DNA from: an uncultured Prevotella sp.
GTDB lineage: Bacteria > Bacteroidota > Bacteroidia > Bacteroidales > Bacteroidaceae
DNA length: 44,254 nt
Reading direction: 5' to 3'
NCBI RefSeq assembly: GCF_946407605.1
Contig: NZ_CAMJOS010000029.1
Location: 1 to 44,254 of the forward strand
The translations under genes and the position numbers were made by a program. Below, one piece after another: positions 32,711-41,508 of the stretch (position 1 is its first letter; the number at the start of each line of letters is the position of its first letter). The notes under the pieces were generated by a model. It ran no database searches. It saw nothing but the letters and a program-made list of their open reading frames with translations, and was not told the origin of the DNA.

Positions 32711-34429
32711 ATGGCAATAGTCGACGATAAGAAAGTGATTTTCTCGATGGTTGGAGTGAGCAAGACCATCCAACAGAACCAGAAACAAGTGCTCAAAAAC
32801 ATCTACCTCAGTTTCTTCTATGGTGCCAAGATTGGCATCATCGGCTTGAATGGCGCAGGTAAGTCAACACTTATGAAGATTATTGCGGGACTCGACCAGC
32901 AGTATCAGGGTAATGTGGTGTGGAGCCCAGGCTACAGCGTGGGCTATTTGCCTCAGGAGCCACCTTTGAATGAGGAGAAGACGGTGAAGGAAAACGTGAT
33001 GGAGGGCGTACAGCATGTGTATGATGCGCTGGCTGAATATGATGAGATTAATGTGAAGTTCGGTCTGCCGGAATACTACGAGGACCCTGATAAGATGGAT
33101 AAGCTGATGCAGCGTCAGGCTGAGTTGCAAGATATCATCGACTCGACAGATGCCTGGAACATGGATTCGAAATTAGACCGTGCGATGGCAGCCCTGAATT
33201 GTCCTCCAGGTGACTGGAGTGTTAAGAATCTCTCTGGTGGTGAGCGTCGTCGTGTTGCCTTGTGTCGTCTGTTACTCCAGAAGCCTGATGTGCTGCTGCT
33301 TGACGAGCCTACCAACCACCTCGATGCCGAGTCGATAGACTGGTTGGAACAGCACTTGCAACAGTACGAAGGAACGGTGATTGCTGTGACCCACGACCGT
33401 TACTTCCTCGATGATGTGGCAGAGTGGATTCTCGAACTGGATCGTGGTGAGGGTATCCCTTGGAAGGGTAACTACTCAAGTTGGCTGGAACAGAAGAGTC
33501 AGCGACTGGCTCAGGAAGAGAAGACTGCGTCAAAGCGTCGCAAGACCTTGGAACGCGAGCTGGAGTGGGTACGCATGGCACCGAAAGCCCGTCATGCTAA
33601 AGGTAAAGCCCGTCTGAACTCTTACGAGATGATGCTGAACGAGGAACAGAAGCAAAAAGAAGAGAAACTCGAGATATTCATCCCCAATGGTCCGCGCTTA
33701 GGTAATAAGGTGATTGAGGCAGAGCATGTGGCAAAGTCATATCCTGAGAAGGTATTGTTCAAAGACCTCAATTTCGTATTGCCGCCCAACGGCATTGTAG
33801 GAGTTATTGGCCCCAATGGTGCTGGTAAGACCACGCTGTTCCGTCTGATTATGGGCTTGGAGCAAGCCGATGCTGGATCGTTTTCTGTTGGCGAGACCGT
33901 CAAGCTGTCCTACGTTGATCAGCAGCACAAGGATATAGACCCCAATAAGTCTGTATACGAGGTGGTGTCGCAAGGCAACGAGACCATCCGGATGGGTGGC
34001 AAGGATGTTAACGTGCGAGCATACCTCTCAAGATTTAACTTCAGCGGTGCTGATCAGGAAAAGAAATGTGGCGTGCTCTCTGGTGGTGAGCGCAACCGCC
34101 TGCATCTGGCTATTGCTTTAAAGCAGGAAGGCAACGTGCTGTTGCTCGACGAGCCCACCAACGATATCGATGTGAATACCCTTCGTGCTCTCGAAGAAGG
34201 TCTGGAGGCCTTTGCTGGTTGTGCAGTCATCATCAGTCACGACCGCTGGTTCCTGGATCGTATCTGTACGCATATCCTGGCGTTTGAAGGACCATTTGTT
34301 GGCGACGGAAGTGAAGGCAACGTCTTCTATTTCGAGGGCAACTATAGTGAGTATGAAACTAACAAGGCCCAGCGACTGGGACTGGAGGAACCCAAGCGAG
34401 CCCGCTATCGCAAGTTGATGGATGAATAA
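32711..34429 (+). CDS. ettA: ABC-F protein EttA (energy-dependent translational throttle)
   Basis: This cytosolic ABC-F ATPase binds the ribosomal E site and gates the first elongation step according to energy state. The 572-residue protein has two ABC domains. The first has Walker A GLNGAGKS, signature LSGGERRR and Walker B LLLDEPTNHLDAE; the second has GPNGAGKT, LSGGERNR and LLLDEPTNDIDV. The EttA 'arm' inserted in the first domain (about 90-160) and the linker with RELEWVRMAPKARHAKGKARL distinguish it from Uup or antibiotic-resistance ABC-Fs. No membrane segment is present. A strong terminator follows. Confidence 0.94.
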   Translation: MAIVDDKKVIFSMVGVSKTIQQNQKQVLKNIYLSFFYGAKIGIIGLNGAGKSTLMKIIAGLDQQYQGNVVWSPGYSVGYLPQEPPLNEEKTVKENVMEGVQHVYDALAEYDEINVKFGLPEYYEDPDKMDKLMQRQAELQDIIDSTDAWNMDSKLDRAMAALNCPPGDWSVKNLSGGERRRVALCRLLLQKPDVLLLDEPTNHLDAESIDWLEQHLQQYEGTVIAVTHDRYFLDDVAEWILELDRGEGIPWKGNYSSWLEQKSQRLAQEEKTASKRRKTLERELEWVRMAPKARHAKGKARLNSYEMMLNEEQKQKEEKLEIFIPNGPRLGNKVIEAEHVAKSYPEKVLFKDLNFVLPPNGIVGVIGPNGAGKTTLFRLIMGLEQADAGSFSVGETVKLSYVDQQHKDIDPNKSVYEVVSQGNETIRMGGKDVNVRAYLSRFNFSGADQEKKCGVLSGGERNRLHLAIALKQEGNVLLLDEPTNDIDVNTLRALEEGLEAFAGCAVIISHDRWFLDRICTHILAFEGPFVGDGSEGNVFYFEGNYSEYETNKAQRLGLEEPKRARYRKLMDE

Positions 34430-34433
34430 AATA

Positions 34434-34474
34434 ACGGCCCAGTAAGCAATTCGCTTCTGGGCCGTCTTTCTTTT
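34434..34474. terminator. Bidirectional terminator between ettA and carB
   Basis: ACGGCCCAG (34434-34442) pairs with CTGGGCCGT (34457-34465) in nine perfect pairs, with an inner AAGC/GCTT. The plus side continues CTTTCTTTT and the minus side reads TTATTTTA. It serves the convergent ettA and carB genes. Confidence 0.85.
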
Positions 34475-34487
34475 ATGTCTTTCAGGA

Positions 34488-37400
34488 TTACTTGTTGTAC
34501 TCCTGCCAGCTCTTAATCTTGACGTCGTCGAGACTCATGGCGGTAAAGGCCTCGATGAAGGCTTTTGCCAGACGGACATTAGTCATCAGCGGAATGTTGT
34601 GATCGATGGCACCACGACGAATCCTATAACCATTGGTCAACTCACGCGAAGTGTGGTTCTTCGGCACGTTGATGACCAGACCCACTTTATGCTGCGAGAT
34701 GAGATCCATCACGTTGTTGTCACCAGCCTCGTCAGGCCAAGCTACAGTTATTGCCTTCACACCATTGTCGTTGAAGAACTTAGCAGTACCAGCAGTAGCG
34801 TAGATGGTGTAGCCCTTCTTGGCCAACTGCTGCGCAGGTTCGAGGAGCGAAACCTTACCCTTAGCACCACCTGATGAGATGAGCACGGCATCCTTGGGAA
34901 TGCTATAGCCTGTGGCGATAAGCGAGTTGAGCAGGGCCTCGTTGAGGTCGTCACCCAGACAGCCCACTTCACCAGTAGAACTCATGTCGACACCCAGCAC
35001 GGGGTCAGCATTCTGCAAACGAGCAAACGAGAACTGTGAGGCCTTGACGCCAATGCGGTCGATGTCAAACTCGCTCTTGTCAGGACGCTGATAAGGTGCG
35101 TCGAGCATAATCTTTGTTGCAGTCTCGATGAAGTTGCGCTTCAGAATCTTCGATACGAAGGGGAACGAACGACTGGCACGCAGGTTACACTCTATGACTT
35201 TCACCTCACGGTTCTTTGCCAGGAACTGGATGTTGAACGGACCGCTGATGTTCAGCTCAGCCGCAATCTTATAGGCAATCTTCTTTATCTGACGGATGGT
35301 AGAGAAATAGATGTGCTGTGCAGGGAACACCATTGTGGCGTCGCCAGAGTGCACACCAGCATATTCCACATGCTCAGAGATGGCATATTCTACCACTTCG
35401 CCCTTGTCGGCCACAGCATCAAACTCAATCTCCTTGGTCTCTGTCATGAACTTCGAGATAACCACAGGGAACTCCTTTGACACCTCAGTAGCCATATTCA
35501 GGAAGCGATGCAGCTCTTCATCGTCGTAGCACACGTTCATGGCAGCTCCCGAGAGCACATACGAAGGACGAACAAGTACAGGATATCCCACCTTGTCAAC
35601 AAACTCCTTCACATCATTGAACGAGGTCAGCGCGCGCCATGCAGGCTGGTCAATTCCCAACTTGTCGAGCATAGCCGAGAACTTGTCACGGTTCTCAGCG
35701 CGGTCGATATTCACAGGAGACGTACCCAGCACAGGCACACCCTGACGATAGAGCTTCATGGCGAGGTTGTTAGGAATCTGACCACCCACGCTGACGATGA
35801 CGCCACGCGGCTGCTCCAAATCCATCACGTCGAGCACACGCTCCAGCGACAGCTCGTCGAAATACAGACGGTCGCACATGTCGTAGTCAGTCGATACGGT
35901 CTCAGGGTTATAATTAATCATGATGGACTTATAACCCAACTTGCGGGCTGTATTGATGGCGTTCACCGAACACCAGTCGAACTCCACCGAAGAACCAATA
36001 CGATAGGCACCAGAACCCAGCACGACAACAGATTTCTCGTTGTTGAAGTAGTTGATATCGTGAGCCACAGCATATTTCTCACCCTCAGCATTTCCAAAGG
36101 CAGGCACATGGGTATAGGTGAAGTACAGGTAATTGGTAAGCTCAGGATGCTCAGAGGCTACCGTGGGTATGCGCTTCACAGAAGGTACGATACCCTTTGA
36201 CTTACGATAGCGGCGCACCTCTAGGTTCTCCTTCTCCATGTTGGTCGACTTGGTCTTGAGCACGAAGCGTGCAATCTGGAAGTCAGAGAAGCCGCAGCGC
36301 TTCACTTCGAGCAGCAGCTCGTCAGAGAGTTCCTCCAGCTTGTTATATTTCATCAACTCGTGCTTCAGGTCCACGATGTGCTTCAGACGCTCCAGGAACC
36401 AGACGTCAATCTTTGTCAGTTCCTCAATACGTTCGATGGTGTAACCCTCTTCCAGCGCCTGTGCTATAGCAAAGATACGCAGGTCGGTGGGATTGGCCAG
36501 CTCATCGTCGAGGTTCTCGAACTTCGTATGGTCGTTGCCCACGAAGCCGTGCATACCCTGACCAATCATACGCAGACCCTTCTGCATCATCTCCTCGAAC
36601 GAACGTCCAATAGACATGATTTCACCCACCGACTTCATCGATGAGCCAATCTGACGGCTGACGCCAGCAAACTTGGTGAGATCCCAACGAGGAATCTTAC
36701 AAATCATATAGTCGAGGCTCGGAGCGACATAAGCCGATGAGGTTGTTCCCATCTCGCCTATCTGGTCGAGCGTGTAACCCAAAGCAATCTTAGCAGCCAC
36801 GAATGCAAGAGGATAACCCGTTGCTTTTGAGGCCAATGCAGATGAACGGCTCAATCGAGCATTTATCTCAATGATACGGTAGTCGTTGGTCTGGGCGTTG
36901 AAGGCAAACTGGATGTTGCACTCGCCCACGATGTTCAGATGACGCACACACTTGATTGTGATTTCCTGAAGCATCTTCACCTGCTCTTCGGTGAGCGAAC
37001 AGGTAGGAGCCACCACAATCGACTCACCCGTATGGATACCCAGGGGGTCGAAGTTCTCCATCGAGGCTACGGTGAAGCAGCGGTCGTTGGCATCGCGGAT
37101 GCACTCGAACTCAATCTCCTTCCAGCCCTTGAGGCTCTCTTCCACCAGAATCTGAGGTGCAAAGGTGAAGGCCGACTCAGCCAGCTCAATAAAGGCCTTC
37201 TCGTCAGGACAGATACCAGAACCCAGTCCGCCCAGTGCATAGGCCGAACGAATCATGATTGGGAAACCAATCTCGTGGGCAGCCTTCAGGGCGTCGTCCA
37301 TGTTCTCTACGGCGTGGCTCACAGGTGTCTTCAGACTAATCTCGTCGAGCTTCTTTACGAAGCGGTCACGATCCTCAGTATCCATGATAGCCTCGACGCT

Positions 37401-37751
37401 GGTACCCAACACTTCTACTCCATACTCCTTCAGCGTACCGTTCAGATAGAGTTCAGTACCGCAGTTCAGGGCTGTCTGTCCGCCAAAGGCCAGTAGTATG
37501 CCGTCAGGACGCTCCTTCTTGATAATCTCTGTGACGAAATGCGCATTAACCGGTTGGAAATACACTTGGTCGGCAATACCTTCCGAAGTCTGGATGGTGG
37601 CGATGTTAGGGTTCACCAACACGCTCTTGATGCCCTCTTCGCGCAGGGCCTTTAGGGCTTGCGAGCCAGAGTAGTCGAACTCGCCAGCCTGTCCGATTTT
37701 CAGTGCGCCCGAACCGAGTACGAGCACCTTCTTAAGATTCTTTTTGTTCAT
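34488..37751 (-). CDS. carB: Carbamoyl-phosphate synthase large subunit
   Basis: This large subunit makes carbamoyl phosphate for pyrimidine and arginine synthesis with the CarA glutaminase. The 1087-residue protein has both ATP-grasp halves. The first (about 1-400) begins KKVLVLGSGALKIGQAGEFDYSGSQA; the second (about 570-940) begins SVVVLGSGAYRIGSSVEFDWCSVNA. The oligomerisation region lies between them. A C-terminal MGS-like allosteric domain (about 955-1080) has GYTIYATAGTAKFFNDNGV. No carA lies in the window. Upstream on the same strand, 30 bases away, is an unrelated GHL10 gene; a weak -7-like TATTTTTC (complement of 37771-37778) might allow separate expression. Confidence 0.96.
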   Translation of the reverse strand: MNKKNLKKVLVLGSGALKIGQAGEFDYSGSQALKALREEGIKSVLVNPNIATIQTSEGIADQVYFQPVNAHFVTEIIKKERPDGILLAFGGQTALNCGTELYLNGTLKEYGVEVLGTSVEAIMDTEDRDRFVKKLDEISLKTPVSHAVENMDDALKAAHEIGFPIMIRSAYALGGLGSGICPDEKAFIELAESAFTFAPQILVEESLKGWKEIEFECIRDANDRCFTVASMENFDPLGIHTGESIVVAPTCSLTEEQVKMLQEITIKCVRHLNIVGECNIQFAFNAQTNDYRIIEINARLSRSSALASKATGYPLAFVAAKIALGYTLDQIGEMGTTSSAYVAPSLDYMICKIPRWDLTKFAGVSRQIGSSMKSVGEIMSIGRSFEEMMQKGLRMIGQGMHGFVGNDHTKFENLDDELANPTDLRIFAIAQALEEGYTIERIEELTKIDVWFLERLKHIVDLKHELMKYNKLEELSDELLLEVKRCGFSDFQIARFVLKTKSTNMEKENLEVRRYRKSKGIVPSVKRIPTVASEHPELTNYLYFTYTHVPAFGNAEGEKYAVAHDINYFNNEKSVVVLGSGAYRIGSSVEFDWCSVNAINTARKLGYKSIMINYNPETVSTDYDMCDRLYFDELSLERVLDVMDLEQPRGVIVSVGGQIPNNLAMKLYRQGVPVLGTSPVNIDRAENRDKFSAMLDKLGIDQPAWRALTSFNDVKEFVDKVGYPVLVRPSYVLSGAAMNVCYDDEELHRFLNMATEVSKEFPVVISKFMTETKEIEFDAVADKGEVVEYAISEHVEYAGVHSGDATMVFPAQHIYFSTIRQIKKIAYKIAAELNISGPFNIQFLAKNREVKVIECNLRASRSFPFVSKILKRNFIETATKIMLDAPYQRPDKSEFDIDRIGVKASQFSFARLQNADPVLGVDMSSTGEVGCLGDDLNEALLNSLIATGYSIPKDAVLISSGGAKGKVSLLEPAQQLAKKGYTIYATAGTAKFFNDNGVKAITVAWPDEAGDNNVMDLISQHKVGLVINVPKNHTSRELTNGYRIRRGAIDHNIPLMTNVRLAKAFIEAFTAMSLDDVKIKSWQEYNK

Positions 37752-37781
37752 TGTTTATTGGGTTAAATTAGAAAAATATTT

Positions 37782-39392
37782 TCATCGTTTGATACTGAAG
37801 AAACCTATGCGGTGGTTTCGGCCTTTCTTGCCAAGCGACCGCAGCTGATAGAGCCCGTCAGGCAGTCCCTTTACGTCGAGCACGGCGCCATAAGGACGCA
37901 GGGCCACCTGCTGTCCGCCCAGCGTCTCTACAACGATATACTCCGCATCGAGCGTCTTTCCCTTTTGTGGCAGGGCTATGGGGCGTCCGTCCGTCTTGCT
38001 GATGGTAGGTGCCGCATACTGTCTACCAGCATTCAGCAGCAGCTGTGCGGGTGTGCTCTCCTGTCCGTAGCGGTTCATCGCCGTCACGGCATAGTTCTTC
38101 CCGTTGACAGGCACCATCAGACTGGTCTTTGTCAGTCGTGTGGCCATCAGATTCTCAGCCTTGTTGATGTCCACAGGGAAATCCTCGCTGGCATAGATAT
38201 TATAAAAGAGGTTGGGTGCATCGCTCGAGTCGGTAGCAGCCTGCCACGACAGCGTGTTGCCGTCGAGTGTCAGGGTAGGGGGCTCCGATGGGGCATGCTG
38301 TCCTGCCCACGTCATAGGCGGCACCAGTGCTGGTGTGGCATCGAAGCGACAGCCGAAGTCGTAGATGCCCTTGATATTGTCTGTGAAGAACTTCGAACGG
38401 AAATAGCAATGTCCCAGTCCCAGTTCACGACTGACGTTCATCTGTCGCACCACCATGTCGAGTGTCCATTTACCCTCGCGTGGGTCGAGGAAGTAGATGC
38501 CTAAGCCAGGCACCACGATGCGTCCGTTGCTCTGCTCCTTCCAGTCTATGGCAAAGGGGTAGAAGTTGTTGCCCTGGAAATACATCATGGGGAACAGGGC
38601 GTCCATGAGTCCCTCTTTCAACCACGCCTGAGCATCCTGACAAACGGCGGTGCGGGCGTTCCAGCCACCAGCCTTATAGCGGCGCAAGTCGTCATACTTG
38701 CCTATTGGCGAACACGACAGCTTGACCCACGGCTTTTGGCTCTTGACAACGCGATAGATCTTTCGTACAATGTCCGTGATATACTCGCGACCCTTGCTGC
38801 GTGTCACCTTGATTTTCCAGGTCTCAGGATAGCGGATATAGTCCAGGTGTATGCCGTCCACATCATATCTCGTCACAATCTCCTTGCATATCGAGGCGAT
38901 GTAGTCACCCGTCTGACTCTGCTCAGGGTCCATATAGCCATCCTCGCCAATACGCTTGATGAGTTTGGGGTATTTCTGTCGCAACTGCTTACATCCCAAC
39001 TTGTTCCATTTTCCCACAGGGATGGTTACCACCCATGCGTGACACTCCATGCCGCGTTTATGACACTCGTCGATGCACAGTTGCAAAGGGTCGTACGACG
39101 CTTTCTTGCCTGGCGTACCCGTGATGCATCCGTCCCAGGGCTCTATATCAGAGGGATAGATGGTCGTTCCTCTCACACGTGTTTGAATTAGTATGGTGTT
39201 GATGCCAGCACGCTTCAGTTGGTCCAGAATGTTGGTGAGTTCGTTTTCCTGAGCCTCCGCATTGTAGGAGTGCGGCCAGTCAATGCCGCCAATCGTGGTC
39301 AGCCACACGGCTCTGACCTCGTGCTTAGGCGACTGTCCTGCTGCAGTTATATACGTCAGAAATAACAGTAGAAAACAGAGATATTTCTTCAT
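37782..39392 (-). CDS. Secreted GHL10 (glycoside hydrolase-like) protein
   Basis: This 536-residue exported protein has a signal peptide (MKKYLCFLLLFLTYITAAG). A TIM-barrel-like GHL10/DUF187 domain follows (about 25-330; HEVRAVWLTTIGGIDWPHS, INTILIQTRVRGTTIYPSDI, DVDGIHLDYIRYPETW). A fibronectin-III-like segment (about 355-450) and a short C-terminal domain follow. In E. coli the related DigH cleaves denuded peptidoglycan glycans during division; other members act on polysaccharides, so either is possible. The ATG at 39392 gives the signal peptide; a longer start at 39413 would overlap the -7 box. carB lies 30 bases downstream. No neighbouring carbohydrate genes support a polysaccharide role. 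Confidence 0.85.
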   Translation of the reverse strand: MKKYLCFLLLFLTYITAAGQSPKHEVRAVWLTTIGGIDWPHSYNAEAQENELTNILDQLKRAGINTILIQTRVRGTTIYPSDIEPWDGCITGTPGKKASYDPLQLCIDECHKRGMECHAWVVTIPVGKWNKLGCKQLRQKYPKLIKRIGEDGYMDPEQSQTGDYIASICKEIVTRYDVDGIHLDYIRYPETWKIKVTRSKGREYITDIVRKIYRVVKSQKPWVKLSCSPIGKYDDLRRYKAGGWNARTAVCQDAQAWLKEGLMDALFPMMYFQGNNFYPFAIDWKEQSNGRIVVPGLGIYFLDPREGKWTLDMVVRQMNVSRELGLGHCYFRSKFFTDNIKGIYDFGCRFDATPALVPPMTWAGQHAPSEPPTLTLDGNTLSWQAATDSSDAPNLFYNIYASEDFPVDINKAENLMATRLTKTSLMVPVNGKNYAVTAMNRYGQESTPAQLLLNAGRQYAAPTISKTDGRPIALPQKGKTLDAEYIVVETLGGQQVALRPYGAVLDVKGLPDGLYQLRSLGKKGRNHRIGFFSIKR

Positions 39393-39410
39393 CGATGAAT
39401 GATTTGCGTG

Positions 39411-39470
39411 CAAAGGTACAAAAAAAATCTCAATTCTTAATTCTTAATTCTCAATTTATTTGTATCTTTG
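39411..39470. promoter_or_regulatory. Divergent -7 boxes for GHL10 (minus) and cstA (plus)
   Basis: TACCTTTG on the minus strand (39411-39418) lies 18 bases before the GHL10 ATG, and TATCTTTG on the plus strand (39463-39470) lies 33 bases before the cstA ATG. Both are followed by CA. Heptamer array 4 fills the space between them. Confidence 0.8.
39428..39455. repeat. Heptamer array 4 (TCTCAAT/TCTTAAT x4)
   Basis: Four contiguous units TCTCAAT, TCTTAAT, TCTTAAT, TCTCAAT, symmetric in order, lie between two divergent -7 boxes. The array occupies the -33 to -7 interval of the cstA promoter. Confidence 0.8.
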
Positions 39471-39503
39471 CATCGTGAATTCATTTTTAAGCATCAATAG
39501 TAA

Positions 39504-40970
39504 ATGATTACGTTTGTGTTGAGCCTCGTGGCTCTTGTGTTGGGCTATATGCTTTATGGCCGTTTTGTTGAGAGAGTTTTTGGTCCTGACAACAGACCCA
39601 CTCCGGCCGTTGCCAAAGCCGATGGAGTGGACTTCATCGTGCTGCCATCGTGGAAGATCTTCATGATTCAGTTCCTGAACATCGCAGGAACGGGTCCAAT
39701 CTTTGGTGCCATTATGGGTGCCAAGTTCGGCCCTGCCGCTTATCTGTGGATTGTGCTGGGCTGTATCTTTGCCGGAGCCACCCATGACTATCTGAGCGGC
39801 ATGCTTTCTATCCGCAATGGTGGTGCCAACCTGCCCGATATCATCGGAAAGTATCTTGGCAATGTCACGAAGCAGGTGATGCTTGTCTTCTCAGTATTCC
39901 TGCTGATTATGGTGGGTGCCGTGTTTGTGTTCAGCCCTGCAAAGATTCTGGGCGACATGTGGGAACCTGCCTATTTCACCGAGACCTTCGGCCCCTATAT
40001 CTTCTGGATTGCCATCGTGTTCATCTATTACCTCATAGCCACGATGATGCCTATCGACAAGATCATTGGCCGCATTTATCCGCTCTTTGCCTTTTCGCTG
40101 TTGTTCATGGCTGGTGCCCTCATGGTGATGCTGTTTGTGAAACATCCCGATATTCCTGAGTTGTGGGAGGGCGTGTCTGGCGACCTGCTCACCACACAGA
40201 ACATCTTCCCTTGTCTGTTTATCACCATCGCCTGTGGTGCCATTAGTGGTTTCCACGCCACTCAGACGCCTCTGATGGCCCGTTGCGTGAAGCACGAGAA
40301 GATGGGTCGCCCCATGTTCTATGGTGCTATGATTACCGAAGGAATCGTGGCTTTGATATGGGCCACGGTAGCCATGTATTTCTTCTACGACGAACCTCAG
40401 CCAGGCTATCAGCTGATGGGATTAGGCTCTGACGCCACGAAGGATGCGCCTACCATCGTGAATCTTATTTGCAACGACTGGTTAGGTGTGGCTGGTGGTA
40501 TCCTGGCTTTGCTGGGTGTTGTTGCCGCCCCCATCACCAGCGGCGATACGGCATTGCGCTCTTGCCGACTGATCATTGCCGACTTCCTGAAGCTGGAGCA
40601 GCGCAGCATGCGCAATCGTCTCTATGTCTGCGTTCCCCTGTTCGTGTTCACCATGGGTCTGCTGATATGGCAGATGGCCGATAAGGAGGGCTTTAACATG
40701 CTGTGGAGCTGGTTTGGCTGGAGCAACCAGGCATTGTCTGTCTTCACCCTCTGGGCCATCACCGTCTATCTGGTTCGTCAGAAGCGCAATTACTTCATCA
40801 CCCTCATACCTGCTCTATTCATGACGGTAGTCTGCACCACGTTCTTCTTTTCCCAGAAGGTGTTCACGCTGCCTGTCCTGTGGACTTGGGTTATTGCCGG
40901 TGCCGCCCTCGTCGTGGCATTGGCATGGTTCCTTGTATGGTATTTAAAATTCAATAAATCTCAAAAATAA
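39504..40970 (+). CDS. cstA: Carbon starvation protein A family transporter
   Basis: This inner-membrane transporter of 488 residues has about thirteen hydrophobic segments and belongs to the short CstA group. Conserved parts include the N-terminal YGRFVERVFG, FLNIAGTGPIFGAIMGAKFGPAAYLWIVLG and ISGFHATQTPLMARC, and an SGDTALRSCRLIIADF region. Known CstA/BtsT proteins import peptides or pyruvate when carbon is limited, so peptide import fits the several peptidases in this window, although this copy's substrate is unknown. The OmpX-like gene starts one base after its stop, so the two are cotranscribed. Confidence 0.93.
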   Translation: MITFVLSLVALVLGYMLYGRFVERVFGPDNRPTPAVAKADGVDFIVLPSWKIFMIQFLNIAGTGPIFGAIMGAKFGPAAYLWIVLGCIFAGATHDYLSGMLSIRNGGANLPDIIGKYLGNVTKQVMLVFSVFLLIMVGAVFVFSPAKILGDMWEPAYFTETFGPYIFWIAIVFIYYLIATMMPIDKIIGRIYPLFAFSLLFMAGALMVMLFVKHPDIPELWEGVSGDLLTTQNIFPCLFITIACGAISGFHATQTPLMARCVKHEKMGRPMFYGAMITEGIVALIWATVAMYFFYDEPQPGYQLMGLGSDATKDAPTIVNLICNDWLGVAGGILALLGVVAAPITSGDTALRSCRLIIADFLKLEQRSMRNRLYVCVPLFVFTMGLLIWQMADKEGFNMLWSWFGWSNQALSVFTLWAITVYLVRQKRNYFITLIPALFMTVVCTTFFFSQKVFTLPVLWTWVIAGAALVVALAWFLVWYLKFNKSQK

Positions 40971-40977
40971 TATGATT

Positions 40978-41478
40978 ATGAAAAAGATTCTGTTAACAAC
41001 GCTCTGCGCGCTGATGTTCTCAGTCGCCAGTCAGGCTCAGTCACAAGACCGTCTGCCCTTTGCTAAGGACAAGTTCTACACCTCTGCCAGTCTCTCAGGC
41101 TTCGACCTCAACTGGAACAAAAGCCAGAGTTGGCATGCCGATGTGGCAGCCAAGTGCGGTTATCTGTTCGAAGACGACTGGATGATTACTGCCAACGTGG
41201 ATTACGACTGGCATAAGCAGGGCGATAATGTCCTGATGGCTGGTGCTGGTATTCGTTATTACATCGAGCAGAACGGCCTGTTCCTGGGTGCTGGTGCCAA
41301 CTACCTGCACAACCCCCAATTTGACGATTTCATGCCTACCGTTCAGCTGGGCTATGCCTACTTCCTGAACCGTACCGTCACCATCGAGCCCGAGCTCTAC
41401 TACAACCTCAGTCTGAAGGACCACACGCAGTATAGTGGCTTCGGCTTCCGCATTGGTATTGGCATCTACTTTGAGTAA
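40978..41478 (+). CDS. Small outer-membrane beta-barrel protein (OmpX-like)
   Basis: This outer-membrane protein of about 166 residues has a signal peptide (MKKILLTTLCALMFSVASQA) and alternating hydrophobic and aromatic strands suited to an eight-stranded barrel. It ends in FRIGIGIYFE, near a terminal beta-signal. Similar Bacteroidetes 'OmpX-like' or porin-family proteins have no assigned function. ATG codons at 40972 and 40978 are both possible; I prefer 40978 (MKKILL). It follows cstA by about one to seven bases and may share its transcript, giving a possible inner- and outer-membrane pair. Confidence 0.83.
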   Translation: MKKILLTTLCALMFSVASQAQSQDRLPFAKDKFYTSASLSGFDLNWNKSQSWHADVAAKCGYLFEDDWMITANVDYDWHKQGDNVLMAGAGIRYYIEQNGLFLGAGANYLHNPQFDDFMPTVQLGYAYFLNRTVTIEPELYYNLSLKDHTQYSGFGFRIGIGIYFE

Positions 41479-41505
41479 TTGAGAATTGAGAATTCAGAAT
41501 TGAGA
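41478..41505. repeat. Heptamer array 5 (ATTGAGA x4) before nadC
   Basis: Four contiguous units ATTGAGA, ATTGAGA, ATTCAGA, ATTGAGA run from the last base of the OmpX-like stop codon to four bases before the nadC ATG. If translation started at the ATG at 41479, the array would be read as an unlikely MRIENSELRI N-terminus. Confidence 0.8.
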
Positions 41506-41508
41506 ATT

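Noticed and set aside
35508..36200. 230-codon open frame on the plus strand opposite carB
   Set aside because: It lies wholly antisense to a highly conserved carB, has no family resemblance, and is His/Arg-rich in a way typical of a shadow frame.
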